Origin: Branchiostoma belcheri
Taxonomy: Eukaryota; Chordata; Leptocardii; Amphioxiformes; Branchiostomatidae
Direction of reading: 5' to 3'
Assembly (NCBI RefSeq): GCF_001625305.1
Contig: NW_017803965.1
Location: 1,181,865-1,245,864 of the forward strand
Length of the DNA: 64,000 bases
Shown here: positions 1 through 12,990 of the stretch, piece by piece
Numbering within the stretch: position 1 is the stretch's first letter
Layout of the letters: the number at the start of each line of letters is the position of its first letter
Program-made: the position numbers and the translations under genes
Notes under the pieces: generated by a model
Seen by the model: only the letters and a program-made list of their open reading frames with translations
Database searches by the model: none
What the model was told of the DNA's origin: nothing

Positions 1-35
1 TGGACGTAGCAAAAGAAGCGTTGATATGCGCGCGA

Positions 36-197
36 TCATGGTTGAGGGATCTGCTGGACCTGTTGTAAGTGTTGGGTGGGCTGCTGCGATGGATGCTGTT
101 GTTGTTGTTGTTGCTGTTTCTCCTCCATAAGCTGTTGCATGGCACGCTGCTTCATTCTCTTCATTTTCATGCGGCGGTTTTGGAACCAAATCTTCAC
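36..197 (-). CDS. Gene A exon 3: recognition helix and poly-Gln tail
   Basis: The acceptor GATGTTCGCAG precedes [16 protein letters not shown] (homeodomain 45-60). The tail follows: [11 protein letters not shown], seven consecutive Gln, then a Gln/Pro-rich end and TGA at 36-38. The Gln run is encoded by mixed CAA/CAG codons, which appear on the plus strand as a TTG/CTG triplet run near 100-118. Confidence 0.96.
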   Translation of the reverse strand: MKIWFQNRRMKMKRMKQRAMQQLMEEKQQQQQQQHPSQQPTQHLQQVQQIPQP

Positions 198-3100
198 CTG
201 CGAACATCGAAACGAAGAACGTAGTCTAAGGTCAACACACATCTGTCCTCACCGGCTGTACAGTAACCCAAAACATTTTGAGTGGCTCCCATGAGCCTTG
301 TTTTGTGGTGAATAATGAAGTAAATAAAAAAAAGAAGGAATTGTCGGAGAATAAATGTAGTTATTTGCAAAATAACACTATACCCTATACCACTATAACC
401 CTGTACAACAAAGACGGGTCATATCACCAGTCATGTTTATCTTTCCTAAACCTCATCTGTATAAAGTCAGCAGAAAGTTTGCTTGGTACAAAATAATGTA
501 TTATAATGTATATGAGGGATGAATGTATTGCCTGCCTTGTCTGTTGTAATTTGTAATTTTTGTACGCAAACTCTTTGCAGTTCAGGGAGTCTTATCCATG
601 CTGTAGGGTTTGCTTTTAGGTGTCACGAATAAAGAAAGAATTAAAATGATACCCGAATGCTAATTGCTGGTATAGTGTCAAAGAAAGTAAAGTAAGCAAA
701 AGATACAACTACTATCTGATAAACTTATATACTACTATGGTTGGTACTATTATGTCTATTTGACTTCTTTGAAGGCAGTGGATAATGAATTGTCTCATGT
801 TCTGCATAGAAGCTCTGTTGCAATAATATTCGAGATTGTATCTATTGATACCTACAAAGCTGATACACTGGAAATCGCCATGTATGTACGTATGGGAGTC
901 AATCTTTTTATGTAACTCAGAAATCTTATCGTATTAAATAAAGGAAGACAAGCAAAATTATAAACACAAGTACAAAATTTAGTTTCTTTCCTGGCATGTA
1001 ATATGAATTTGGCATAGTCAGTGATCCAAAAATTTATTCTGATTGTGCGATTAAGTCTTGTACCTACACAAACAGCATCAATTTAGAAACTAACTTTGCT
1101 CTAACATTTCTTTCTAGATATGTCTTTCGTTTGTGGTTCAGAATGCATGTTCGTTTCCCTTACTACTGACATTAATACACCACCGAACTCTTGGTAAGAG
1201 TGAAAAATGGCGAACGGTATCTTTGCTAGAGTCGTTTTGATGTTATCATGTGTGTACAAATTGTGCCAACTGCTTGCACGCCGTAGCGTTAGTAGTTAAC
1301 TGCGCATTCTACGAGCAAGCCAAAGGTTTTGGAGGCCCTAAAATGTAGCAGGGTGGCTTAAAGAGCAGTTCTAGAGAGCTTAACGGCCATATTTACTGCT
1401 ACATAAGTACGGTACATCACAGTGTGTTTAGGAATAGTGAATAGTATGGGTATCACCAAACAGGGGTTGTCTGGCGGTCATAGTAGACCTCCAACATGTT
1501 TTTTTTGTAGATCCCACTACGTTACTATAATATCCTTTACAGAAATCGGTACTTTTGATATACATTTATGGACCAACAACTAAGCAAAATTGTAATACAC
1601 AGTAAGCAAAAATTGGAGAGGTATTGACCACCATGGTGTAACATGTTCCTAACAATATTGATGCTTGTTTACATCAATTCTGGCGAAGTTCTCTGTAATT
1701 TCGTGTTTTTTTCTCTGTTTGTCTTCATGGGATACTAAAAATGAAAGAACGACTCCCTCCTTTTCATAAAACTAAGGGATCCTACAAAACTGCACGTACA
1801 AATGTTCTTGAGAATGTCGCCTAAATGCAATCAGGAGTCTTCCGGCAGTTCAAGGAAGTTCTCCTGGTTTATCTTAAGATTTGCGATGGTTTTAAGACGA
1901 GAGAAGACCTTATCTCTATGGCCTTGGTCCGTGTACAGTGTTTGGCTTACTTTTCAGACACTCTCAATGCCAGATTCTTTATCTACGGGGTTGTAAATAC
2001 ACAAACAAGGTTGTATGATGCATTTAAGCTTACACTGATGAGTTCGCTATCAGTGAGTACTATAGCCATCCTTTGTAGGGCAATTTGTACCAGCATAACC
2101 TTCTATTTTTTTTAAGGAAATTTAGGACGTCATGGCAAGGATACCGGTACAAGCATCGTAGAGCATGATCGTCGAGGAACAAGCATTGTCATTGGTTGAT
2201 CTCTGGTCATCATATAACAGAATAGTTCCTCGGTAACTTATAGGCCAAAAACAGTTACTCATGCAATTGGATATGATCTTGGAAACGGCCAGACGTTTCA
2301 GGTAGCATTTCGTCACCTTTCGTCAGGATTTATTTGACAAATTAGCACCATCCTTGTCTGGACTTTGGCTAACTTTTGTGTCCTTATCCAAAAATATACA
2401 CTTATTTGCAATCGTGCGTGCTTACAACTTGCTTTTCTAAGAATTCTCCAGTGTCACTGACGGAAGGTAGAAGATGCTACCAGAATTCGAAACGTCTGAC
2501 CGTTTCCAAAACCATATCCATTTGCTTGAGTAACCGTTTTTTTGGCGTAGCTTAGTACCTGGATGTCCAACCTTCACCGACGCACAGTAGTAACTATATG
2601 GTTCGTTTTTGCATGACGCTTCTATATGGAAGGCATAGTTAGGGTCTTGGGCTTGGTAAACATGTTAACTCCTTCATTCTGTAACTCCGCAAGAGCGGCA
2701 GATTTGTCTTTAAACTAATCTTACATTTTTGTCGAATATCTCAATGTAGTGGTGTGGCTTGAAGTGAAGCAATTGGCATAAGCACACGGTTATAACAAAA
2801 CAATAGTTTTTATTTCATAAAGCTACAATGAGATTAAAATGTGTTTGTGGTTTTTCTAGCATAATCTGGGAAATAAGTTTTGACCATACCAATACAAAAC
2901 ATCTTCTTCATTTCTAACTTTGACAGTCATGCTATTGGTATTATATACTAACAGTAATATGTACACGAGGAGGTTGTTACTCAAACAACTGGACAGATTT
3001 TGTAAACTGTAAACTACTGGATGCTTCTTGAAACGTCTGACAGTTTTCACAATCTATTCAGTTGCTTGAGTAACAATTTTCATAGTGTATCTCATTACCT

Positions 3101-5884
3101 GGATGTCTAACCTTCAAAAACGTAACAGTAAGGCATGTATCGGTTTTGGAGTCAGCGCAAGTTGCAATATCGTAACTTGTTTTTTAGTTGTTATGGTTAT
3201 TATATTTCATACATACCTGCCTATCAGTGAGGTTGAGTTGTCTGGCAATCTCCTGTCTCCGTTCTCTTGTCACGAACATGTTGAAGAGAAACTCCTTCTC
3301 TAGCTCCAGGGTTTGGTACTTGGTGTAGGGGCAACGCTTCTTCCGTGTGCTCTTTGCACTCATCCAGTTGGACGTCACTACATAAACAACAAAAAACGAC
3401 AGAGTTATTGGTTAATTACATGTCTAGGAATACCCTCAACATCGTATTTTATTTTTGTGTCCCATAAAATTGCTATTCATCACTAGAGGCTATGAATTAA
3501 ACGTCTGTACGAAAGGATTTGGCCAAAGTGACGACTATGACAATTTCTAAAAAGCTAGCAAAGAATTTTTGTTTAGAGAAGCTACATTGTGTATTGAACT
3601 GGATGAATATATTGTTGATACTATTTATTGGCGATGTTGGACTTTGATCTAAGCCTTACATAGGAAGCTTAAATCCTTGTCTTTGGATTGCTTTTTTCAA
3701 ACGCTTTTCAGCAACACCCCAAGTAGACGCTGTTGGTACAATGTGTGATATGAGCGTTTTGACAAACTTTGCTGCACTCCCGCAACTTTGTGCACAAAAA
3801 GAAGTGATCGACATTCATGTATCAATAAAATCTTCTGAAGTCTTCAAATCCAATACGAGAGTTGTCAACATCATCTTCTCATGTTCCAGTTTCATGTATT
3901 CCAAAGATAACACAATTCTACTCATTCAACAAACTAAGTCATTTGTAGTATAATGTAGTCATTCTTTATATGATATAAGTATAATACATTAAAGAATGGT
4001 ATGATATGGGAATCTTATCTTTTTTTCTTGTACTTCAGAAATCTGAAATGTGCGTTACACTGAATCTGGCTAGCTGGCTGTAGATACAGGAGGTATAGTT
4101 AAGCCGATTCTGCCTAACACTCTTATTTTTGGCTCGTCGCCAGGCCGCAAGTGAACCCAAAATCTGATTTACTAACTCTACAACAATGATTGTTCGCCCA
4201 TTAGAAGCGTTTCGTTCTTTACTAATTGGGTTTATTTCCTGTAAACGGAGATGAAAAGAAACGATACGATAGATTCGTCGTTTTTTTCTTCTTCGGGAAA
4301 CATCAATTGGGCTGGTTGAGGTCTCAATTTGAGTTGCTATGACAGGGCATGGTACCTCAGTATCAATGCGTGGAAAATTCGGTTCAAATTTCTAGACTGC
4401 CCTCTCTATTTGATACACACCGTATCAAATCGCATGATACGTTTTAAGAATGTTTTTCTAGTTGAGATGGTGAAGAATATGTGTTCACTTATGTTATGTG
4501 CCGTGCTCCCATACATGCAACACATGCTCGTTTTACAAGCTCTCTGTTGCACGAGGCCAGCCTGCACTATTGCCACGAGTCGTTGAGGGGCAGTTCTCTA
4601 CCAAAAGCCAGGGACCTCGCTGCGCGTGCGGTTCCAACGTATAAACTTTTTCTGACAGTAAGAATGGCTCGCGTAAAGTTTTAACCTCCCGTATCCCGTA
4701 AATTCGTGACCCCAAACCGCGAATATTCTCACCACATGACCAGCAGCTTTAGTGTAATCGTTATGGTTAGGGTAACAAGTGGTTATGAAGTTTCTATAAA
4801 CAAGATAACGTGTGCGCTTTATAGATACAGGAAATCGTCGACGTTTTTCATCATTTTACGATCATATGGAACGTATTAAACGTAGTATATATCTGAACAC
4901 AGTACGATATGCTCATTTCTAATCAATCCTATATCTTATGTTAATAAGTTAATGAAGGAAGTATATTACTTGGGAAAATCTCACTGTTTTAAGTGTTTCA
5001 AAGTTCAGCGTTATACTTTGATTTAAATAGTGATACTTGAAACAATTGCAATGGAATATAAACCGATATTCGTAAGCCGTGCTAGTAACTAGCCTTTCTA
5101 CTCTACTCTGCTCTTTTTATATAGCGAAATTGGGAAACAACTACCAGAACTTGAGTCTTCTCTTTTAAAAGTATACACGTTTTGTCCCAGCCGGTAGAAA
5201 TTCTTGTAAAATGTCCAAAAAACTTTTTTCTATTTTTTTTCTTGTTGTTTTTTTGTAGATGAATACAATGGATGTGGTTCTACCACCTGTATGTAGAAAG
5301 CAGTCTAGAAGTGTTCAAGATGGTACGGAGTCTGTCTTACCGTCACCGGACGAGTTGTTGCCCTGGGCGGGCGTCGGTGGTCCTTCGGCCGGCTGGCATC
5401 CCTGTCCGTCCCAGGCTTGGCTCACCTGTTCGCTCCGTTCGGCGGTGGAAGCAGAGGTGTAGGTGCAGACGTTGTTCATCTGTGGTTGGCAACACTTGGA
5501 GGAGTCGTAAGCGGCGGCAGCGGTGTTGTGTAGCTGCGCTCTGGCGATCTGGTCCCGGTGATGAGCACCTGCACTGACATCGTAAAACGGGTGGAAGGTG
5601 GAGGGCAGGATTCTACGGGTGTCAGTCAAGTTCATGTCCTTGCCCTCCCGACAGGGGTACCCCAGGGGGCCCAACCGCAGACCGTCCGCGTGGGCTTCGC
5701 CTTTTGGCATACACAGTCCGGGCAGGTGCCACCCCCCTGCCTCCCCGCGCGGTTTGAGATCGTGGAAAGGTTGCAGCCAGTATCCGTCCATACCGGCCGG
5801 TGGACTCACTCCCAGAGCGAAGTCATTTTTGCCTGCGGAAAGGGAGAAATTGGCCTGGAATGTCTCACTGGCCGGATAAGCCAT
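36..5884 (-). CDS. Gene A: posterior (Abd-B class) Hox gene, probably Hox10; three exons, 288 aa
   Basis: The coding sequence joins 5341-5884, 3217-3377 and 36-197 on the minus strand (544+161+162 nt, 289 codons with stop). Splice phases agree (1, then 0) and all junctions are GT-AG. The first in-frame ATG (5884) has a strong context (G at -3, G at +4), and an in-frame TAG lies upstream at 5978-5980. The protein has a long low-complexity N-terminus (1-181), a tryptophan motif NWMSAKS just before the homeodomain (PBC-contact type of groups 9/10), a homeodomain at about 192-251, and a 37-residue Gln-rich tail. Homeodomain hallmarks L16, F20, W48, F49, N51 and R53 are present, and RKKRCPYTK and [11 protein letters not shown] are posterior-class signatures. 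Expected role: a nuclear transcription factor for posterior axial identity. The Hox10 label is inferred from the tryptophan motif and cluster order; Hox9 or Hox11 remain possible. No 3' UTR end is visible because the window stops 35 bases past the stop codon. Confidence 0.95.
198..3216 (-). other. Gene A intron 2 (inside the homeobox), 3.0 kb
   Basis: GT-AG intron between homeodomain codons 44 and 45. It is AT-rich with no ORF that resembles a known protein. It holds a diverged direct repeat (2485-2600 against 3027-3140). I see no mobile element with recognisable coding sequence. Confidence 0.9.
2485..3140. repeat. Diverged direct repeat within gene A intron 2
   Basis: A block of about 115 bp at 2485-2600 recurs at 3027-3140, about 540 bp away. 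Both copies share GAAACGTCTGAC, GCTTGAGTAAC, TACCTGGATGTC and AACCTTCA in the same order and spacing. Identity looks like about 70-75% by eye. The second copy ends fewer than 80 bp from the exon 2 donor. Origin unknown; it could be a short internal duplication or two copies of a small repeat family. Confidence 0.6.
3217..3377 (-). CDS. Gene A exon 2: tryptophan motif and homeodomain residues 1-44
   Basis: The acceptor is TTTATGTAG and the exon opens in phase 1 with TSNWMSAKS, followed by the homeodomain start [12 protein letters not shown]. It ends at LNLTDRQ with CAG|GTATGT, exactly between homeodomain codons 44 and 45. It is 161 nt, 53 whole codons plus two bases. Helices 1 and 2 of the homeodomain are entirely in this exon. 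Confidence 0.96.
3378..5340 (-). other. Gene A intron 1, 2.0 kb
   Basis: Bounded by GTAAGA donor and TTTATGTAG acceptor. The short ORFs at 3741-3953 and 4329-4715 do not resemble known proteins. A moderately GC-richer patch lies at about 4540-4730. Nothing else supportable. Confidence 0.85.
5341..5884 (-). CDS. Gene A exon 1 (coding part): N-terminal 181 residues
   Basis: This exon begins [10 protein letters not shown] and ends ...NNSSGD plus one base. It is GC-rich compared with the surrounding introns. It contains a short Ala run (HNTAAAAYD) and a Pro/Gly/Ser-rich stretch before the donor, typical of Hox N-termini. The donor G|GTAAGA at 5340/5341 leaves phase 1, matching the exon 2 acceptor and creating a Val codon. 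The frame stays open upstream of the ATG to 5974, but those codons contain no ATG, so I place the start at 5884. Confidence 0.92.
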
Positions 5885-6300
5885 TCCGTGTTTATGGAGG
5901 CTGCTGGAAGATATACAGCCCTTGTCAGACGCCGTTTGACGGCGATGTTTTGATATCCGTGGCGTGATAGTCACAAACTATACCGGCGCAGGTTCACCCC
6001 CAGAAATCAATGCCTCTTGAGAGAGTCCTAAATTCACCACGTGATCGCTCAAGAGCCAATGGGAGAGCGGCGTCTGTAATAAACAAACCGTATATCAGTC
6101 AACACGGGGGTTGACACTCATTGGCAAACCCACAAAATAATGACCCGCGCTCACCCGTTTACTTTTCACGAGTTGTGAGAAACTTTCATAGCCTCTGGAT
6201 CTGTACTGTAGAGTAGTCGGACTAAACTCTACACCCATTTGTAACCACCTAACAACTATAAAGCATTAGCTCAGCTCAAAACAGGCGTCTAGGAGATACG
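5885..6300 (-). promoter_or_regulatory. 5' flank / likely promoter region of gene A
   Basis: Immediately upstream of the ATG the sequence stays relatively GC-rich to about 6100. It contains an E-box CACGTG (6038-6043), a CCAAT box (6056-6060, plus strand) and an 8-bp inverted repeat CTCTTGAG / CTCAAGAG (6014-6021 and 6048-6055). No TATA box in the right orientation is evident and the transcription start cannot be placed. Promoter function is inferred from position. Confidence 0.35.
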
Positions 6301-9300
6301 TTTCCACCCAAGCTAACGTGCAGTTATAGGTATTATATGCGCGGTTATTTTGTAGCGTCGTTAGCGAAATGGCCTGTATAGTATATCGTCAAGTGAAATT
6401 GCACAGAAATGGACTTAGAAGTACATTTACTTTTACTCCGAGTAGATTTTCTCCCCGCTATGGCTAAACCTCAAATCATGCCTACTCTTTTTAGCTAACA
6501 TGTCCGATGTGCACTTAGCGGCTTTTAGTTGTAAAGCCCTGCATGCCCACATATCAGGCTTTACTACCAATTCATGAAATACAACCCTTTTTGCGAGGTT
6601 TTGACAAGCATGTCAAGCCGTGATATTAGCGATGAAAGATCCTACGACATTACACCCGTGTTTAGCCTTCTCGACCCCTGCGTAAAAGTGTCGCCTCCAT
6701 TCAATTTTTAAGACGCACTTCGAAATCCTAAAGTGAAAATAAACAAAATTGTCCCAAACAAAAGAGGTAAACTACACAATGACAAAAATTAGAAAATGAA
6801 CAGTATCGTTACGGTTATTATTTTCATTAAAAGACTATAAATCTGCCGATTATGAATTGAGGTTTCTAAGAGGAAAACGTTTTTTTGAAAACAGGGATCT
6901 ATGGTAAGGTCATAGGTGACGAGTGAAAAACGCCCGTGGAATGAGGACATGAAAGTTACTGCATGTATAGTTTGTAAGAAAATTACATGGTTAGTCTAGC
7001 AGTAAATGACTTCTCAGCTGCGTATTCAAGAATGGAGTACGTAAAAAACTTCAACGACCACAAAACGTTTCAAATATTTTCTCACAAGAAAATTAGATAT
7101 TCTGTTGACCCCAGGCAGCAAAATAGTATGTAAGTCCTTGCTGTAAATAAAAACGAATATATACAGAATAGCATACATTTAGATCAGCATTTCAATGCGT
7201 ATAAACATCTTGTTAAGAAAAGTACTTATAAAATATTTTTCCTAGAATCTTTGCAAATGTTTCTTACACATCTTACTAGTAGATATTTTGCCAACAACAT
7301 ACAGCTATTACAACAAGCCATAAGTTTATGATAGCTCCTAACGAATATTACGCAGAGCTTCTACAGTCGCCCTTTTTCTTTCTTAGCTAGTGTTAGCTTT
7401 GTTCGCAAGCGTTGTTACATGTATTAGAAGTGTCGAAATTAGCAGTGCTTGAAGTTAGGGGGGAGTGTTGTTTTCAACGTGTCTCTCTAGTGACAAGTTT
7501 TTACACAATGATAACAAAATGAGCTCTTAACCGGCACTCACCTACCATATTCTGTTCGACTTTATACACGTAACATGGGAGTCCACAACAAGACGATCTG
7601 TTTAAGGTTTTTATGGACAATCACACGTAAAATGTAATGGAGACCACTCGTTAAATTTCGATATCTGTTGGAGGGGGAATTCAAACGTATTCCACTGTGG
7701 AAAGTATTCTTTCACTGTTCTTCTTTTAGTGTAGTTTTGTAAGCTCGGTAAACTAATTTGAATCAGTTAACCGTCAAATAATAGATACTTAATGATGTAT
7801 TTTTATATGAATAAAGGAAATGTACTGTACATCGTATTTGTATCTAGTTCTTAATTTCTTTCTTTTTCTTTCTTTTTTCATACTGCTTAGCCCAATAGCA
7901 ATTGGATTATGAGCAGCTGCATATGTGTTAGTTACAAACCAAGAGACCGATACGAATAAACAAATTGAAGGTAAGGGCACGAATGAAGAAAGATTCTGTG
8001 GGTGCAAAAGTGAATTTTGTGTGTTAGTAATGTACAATACGTGTACTTATGTTTGTGTCTCAATGAAGTGATTTAAATGTTACAAAAGTAACTATACTTC
8101 TTTAAATCGACAAGTTTTGTACAGCAAGACATATGCTTATTCAAGTGAAATTCTCCTCCCTCAACTTGTTTTCTATCCTTTGTTATTTTCTTTACCACAA
8201 AACAGGATAAGTTTCTGTATTTTTGTAGCTATGTCTGTTTTCGTTTGGAAATAACAAAAACAGATACACGTTTGAAAATTTAATTTCAATATCATTTCTT
8301 AGCAGTTTTCACTAACGAAGCATAATACATCACCTCCGTAATAGAGTTAGAATTTATTCTACAATTCCAATGATATCACTCTTGTCAAAGAGACAAGATT
8401 AACACAAGATGTCCTAGCGTATGTACAGTCCTCGTGGGAGTTCCACCGACTTCAAAACGTTGGATTAGTGAGATTATCTGACTCTAATTGCTCTGAAATA
8501 TTGAGGCTGTGTTCTTAGATTTACACACAAGGATGCCGCCAAGCAATCAGCACCAGAAACAACTGCATTATCTTTGATTAGAACTGAATCACATCACTTC
8601 TGCACGTATGTATGACTGATTGGAATCGAATTACTTTGAAATGTAGTTAGTTCTAATAAAAAAGGTCTATGGGTATCTGGCGATCGTATATAGCAGTTAA
8701 CGAGGTTGAATCTTTTCGATTTTAAAGACAGGCGTACTTAATAAATAAATGTATCAATCGAGATGTTTCAAATGTTTTGTGTAGTAAATGTACCCATAAA
8801 TGTTTTGAATAAAGTGACCACTTTTTAAAACTTTATTACTCAACAAAAAGGTACAGGACCGCATGGTAGCAACTCTAGCGAGTGCTAATGTTAACCTCAC
8901 CAGAAAGAAAGAAAATATACATAATATAGCTGACAATGGTACAAGTTTTATAAAGAATACGAGAATATTACAGGTTGTGCTGTTCGAGATGCAAAGACAT
9001 CATGTTAAACTAGATTAATGTATATTTAAAATTGAGTGATTTTAAACGTTCGTTCAAGTATGAATCGTTTTGTATCAACAATATATTCTTTGTCAAAATC
9101 AATATATTTGTATTAGTTTCTGGACACAAGAAATGACCATATTTTTCCATTCAGAGAAGTATTCTGTATTCAAGTTCTCTACTTGTAACTTTCTATCAAA
9201 AATAGAAACTCTTGCCATTTTGATCAACCGTACAAGATGAAGCCCGCTGTGGCTTTCAATTTGGGGAAAAAAACTGTTGCACTGGAAAGCCACACGGGAC

Positions 9301-12300
9301 CACATGCCCATTTGGTAGCACTGACCCGAATTAGACTGGATTTTCCACAACGTGGCTGACATTTTCTCTGTCAACGGCACGGACTCGACTACATACTGGG
9401 AAAAGCTATTTCCACCCTTTGAAAGAAGGACATTTCTCAACAGGTTCCATACTTAATCATACAGTATGTAACGCCGGCACTGATAGTATGTGATTTGTCA
9501 TGATATGATAGAGGGGTTGCATGTAGGAACAAACTTGATTTAAATGGTGGGAAAATGTGGTAGAACATGAATAGAAAGCTTGTGCTGTTCTCATGATTTT
9601 CTATTCAGTCTCCTATACAAGAAATTCCATATTTTCCACTATGAAAATGTAGATCATTCAAAATGGTAGATTAACTGTATACTTGATTTAACAGTGGTAG
9701 TACAAAATGTATCGGTCTGCACATGTTTCTATTTTATATTCATGTTTCTGAATGTCAATATATTTTAAACTATAACCATAAACAATTGTCTTGTGTGTCC
9801 TGTACAAGACATTTATTATTATCTACAAGTAGAAACTTTTCCTACTTTTCATCATGATACTTTGACTTAATGTTTGCTTTATTTTAATATTTCATAGACT
9901 ATATATATAATGCAGGGGTTTTTTACTTCAAAGAAAAGTTACTTGATTGGAATTACATTGCTATAGAGGCAGCTCTTTTACCGTACAAAATATAGCAGAC
10001 AGCATACAATAATCTTATGGTAAAGAAGCCTGGTTCTGAATCATTTGTGTCGTCTTCTCTTTCTTTTGCAAAATAAGCCTACATCGATCAACCTAAACGG
10101 CACTCATCTCTTAAAAGGCAACATCACAAAGATACACATTTGTACTCGTATTTGGTTATTTTTCCTATTTAAGTCCAGTGTTTGGCCAGCGTAGTCTAGT
10201 CGTGAATTTGAGGGTTAACCATTTTGAATGTTTGTTGTAGTTCTTTTTGATAGATGGGGAAGATTGTAAGAAGTCCTACTAGGGACCGAAGACTTCAGTG
10301 CATCACAAATCACTGGATACTGGGTTGAAGTAAAGGACAGTGGGGGCCTGTAAGCCCAGGACAAAATTATGTGCATTCGCTGTGGGGATTGTACTGTAGC
10401 TCCAAATATATGATTCAGAAAAAATTCCAAATTACACCCACGTACTGACGCCATATTTTCTTGGCCGTGTAAAATTCTAAAATCTAAATTTCACTTTCAA
10501 ATGGAGCTGTGTGTTTCAAATAAACGATTGCATGCAGTGGAAAATTCGCTGTCTAGCTGTGAATGTGTTATAATTGTACTTTACTTCAGTTCTTTTGATT
10601 GTTTTGGCAGCCATAAATGCAGAATAGCGCCATATCGGAGTTCACCAGGGGCTATAGAGCACGTACTAGGGACATTTCGGCTTTCAAAATGTTATAGACG
10701 GAAGACAGATAGTTCTTCCTACACATTTTGCCCTCGCACGAAAACCTCATGAAAACCATGAATATCGACCGCGCCACATAAAAATGTTCGCCCTACGAAA
10801 GCATATGTCAACGTCGTGTAGATGCTTGTAGTACTCATTTGTAGAAACATACCAGCATATCAAAAGCTGTGCCAACTGAAATGTCATCAGTTTGACTCAC
10901 GATGCATTGCAGCGGGTCTGAATCTCGATCAGAGGAAGCCTGTGTGTTGTCATATTCACCTGTGAGGCTGTACTCTCTCGCGTTGCCCCTGCTTTGCCCT
11001 CCGTTAGTAATTGTGTAGGCCAAAGGGCACGCTCCCTCGTGAAGGAATTATGTGTGATGGGATCGCTTCAACCATGCGCTAATCCTTAGTTCGGATGCTG
11101 AGATATACCCACGCCTCTGGCCAACTCATAAAGTAAAGTCCAAGAGTACCGCCTCACTGCCCAACAGTACTCCAGACGGTACGGTCTGGTGACTTTCTTA
11201 CTTTCCACACAAAGATAACCTTACCAAACCTTTCACAAGAAACCTCACGTAAACACGACATGTCCCCCGGCCGGCATAGCAAACTGTTGTATTTATGTTT
11301 CGGCCTAACTTTAGAATTGACATTGAATTCCTTATATATCGTTTGCTCGAATTCCGTTACGTTGCTTTCTGCCAAAAGTGAGAAACTCGATAGGGTTGGA
11401 CTTGTGATGTATTGTAGCAAAACTTCCCTGCCAAATATTTGGTTTGACACGGAAATAATTTTGACATCTTGGTCCGTTGGGGTTATCTAAATATGGAAGA
11501 CTGTGAAAAAAGTTCCCATTTCCAATTTATTTTGTTATTTTTAAGGTGATATCTCACTGTCAACGCTATAAATTTGATATCAGTAACATTATATCATACT
11601 AACAACACTATGCAACATAGTATTTGGTATCTTTATCATTCAGTTTGATACGAATCATTTTCACATTTTAGTTTGCAATTTACTATCAAGATAAAAATAT
11701 CTAACAAATCCATGTAGATTCTGAACTGAAAAAAAGACAAGTAGATTCTGAACTGGCTTAGATATAAGTTAAGGCATCCAGTGCAGTTTTTTAGGGCTTG
11801 GAAACCCGATTTTTCAAAGTCAATATTCTAGTCACTTATCTACATACTGACTTGAAACTACACTATCCCAATGTATATTGACCCTCATGGAGCAAAAATA
11901 CCCAAAATTCTGACGGAATGCGAAAATGGTTACTGGAAGGGCCCTTTGCTGATTTTTAGGGTACATCCCATGAAATAAAAGCCTCATCTTGGGGCTTGTT
12001 TCTCCAGTTTTAAGTACCAAAAGTATGAAATAATGATTGAAATGTGCTAAATGTGAAGCAGTATGTGTCAATATCATAATGATTGCCTTATTCAGAATAT
12101 TTCCAGTTTTGCTGCTCTGAAATCGCAATGGATGCCTTTAAGCAGTTTAAGAACACGTTTTAAACATCAAACATGTGTTGGCAAAGAGATTCTATGGTAG
12201 AGACTGCCACTGTGATATATTAGGACAAATCCTTTGCTTCTCATCTCAGTGTGAAATTCCAAACACGACTTCCTTGCCAGAAAGATTCTTCATTTCTTGA

Positions 12301-12976
12301 GTTCAACTGAGCCACTGCCAAAAATGCGTACCAGAAACAGAACTCTACAAAAGTGATGTCCATAATGATAATTTATTTCATATACACGAGGTTTTAATTT
12401 CATTTCATATATTTCATGACATCTCAGGCACATGAAAATACACGAGAAACTTTTGTCAAGTTTTTCAACCCTGACGTTTTTTATCCTCTTCAATCAAATC
12501 TTTATAAAAAAAATCAACTTTACAGACGTGTTGAATTACTTCAGACATGACTAAATTGTGTTCACATTTTACAGATACGTAGACTAAAAGCATATTACTT
12601 AATTTTTTATGTTGAGAAGAAAAATAAACATACAAGGTATATGTTAACTTGTACTTTTCCATGTGTTGTTTGATTACTTATTCCGCATGTCCTGAGTACA
12701 ATGCAATAGAATAAAATATCAAATAAAATCACATTTTAAAAAAATAACTGTACTGACCTGATGTGAGCGAACCATGGTCAAAAACACCAACCAACAATGT
12801 CTCTTTCGAATTGATGGTGTTAAGTTCTTTTTCATGACTATACGTGTGATTATGAATGAAGTGATATCAATAACACTGGAAGTGCTACCAATAATATGGA
12901 ATATAAATGATTTTTACCTCCATATGATTCTACACAACATTGACGTATAAAATAACCTTCAGCCATGCTGGAGCAA

Positions 12977-12990
12977 AGGTCACAGGGTCA
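12977..12990 (+). promoter_or_regulatory. DR2-type nuclear-receptor half-site pair (candidate retinoic acid response element)
   Basis: The sequence reads AGGTCA, two spacer bases CA, then GGGTCA. Both half-sites match the RAR/RXR consensus RGKTCA with the 2-base spacing of DR2 elements. One base further lies AGGTAA, a half-site with one mismatch, giving an overlapping degenerate DR1. Retinoid control of Hox genes through DR2/DR5 sites is well established in chordates. Whether this copy binds receptor is unknown; chance matches occur. Confidence 0.45.

Noticed and set aside
76-294. Plus-strand ORF with a Cys run
   Set aside because: It is the antisense of the gene A poly-Gln exon; the Cys run is the complement of Gln codons.
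5259-5953. Plus-strand ORFs of 67-131 codons
   Set aside because: Antisense shadows of gene A exon 1, long only because the exon is GC-rich.
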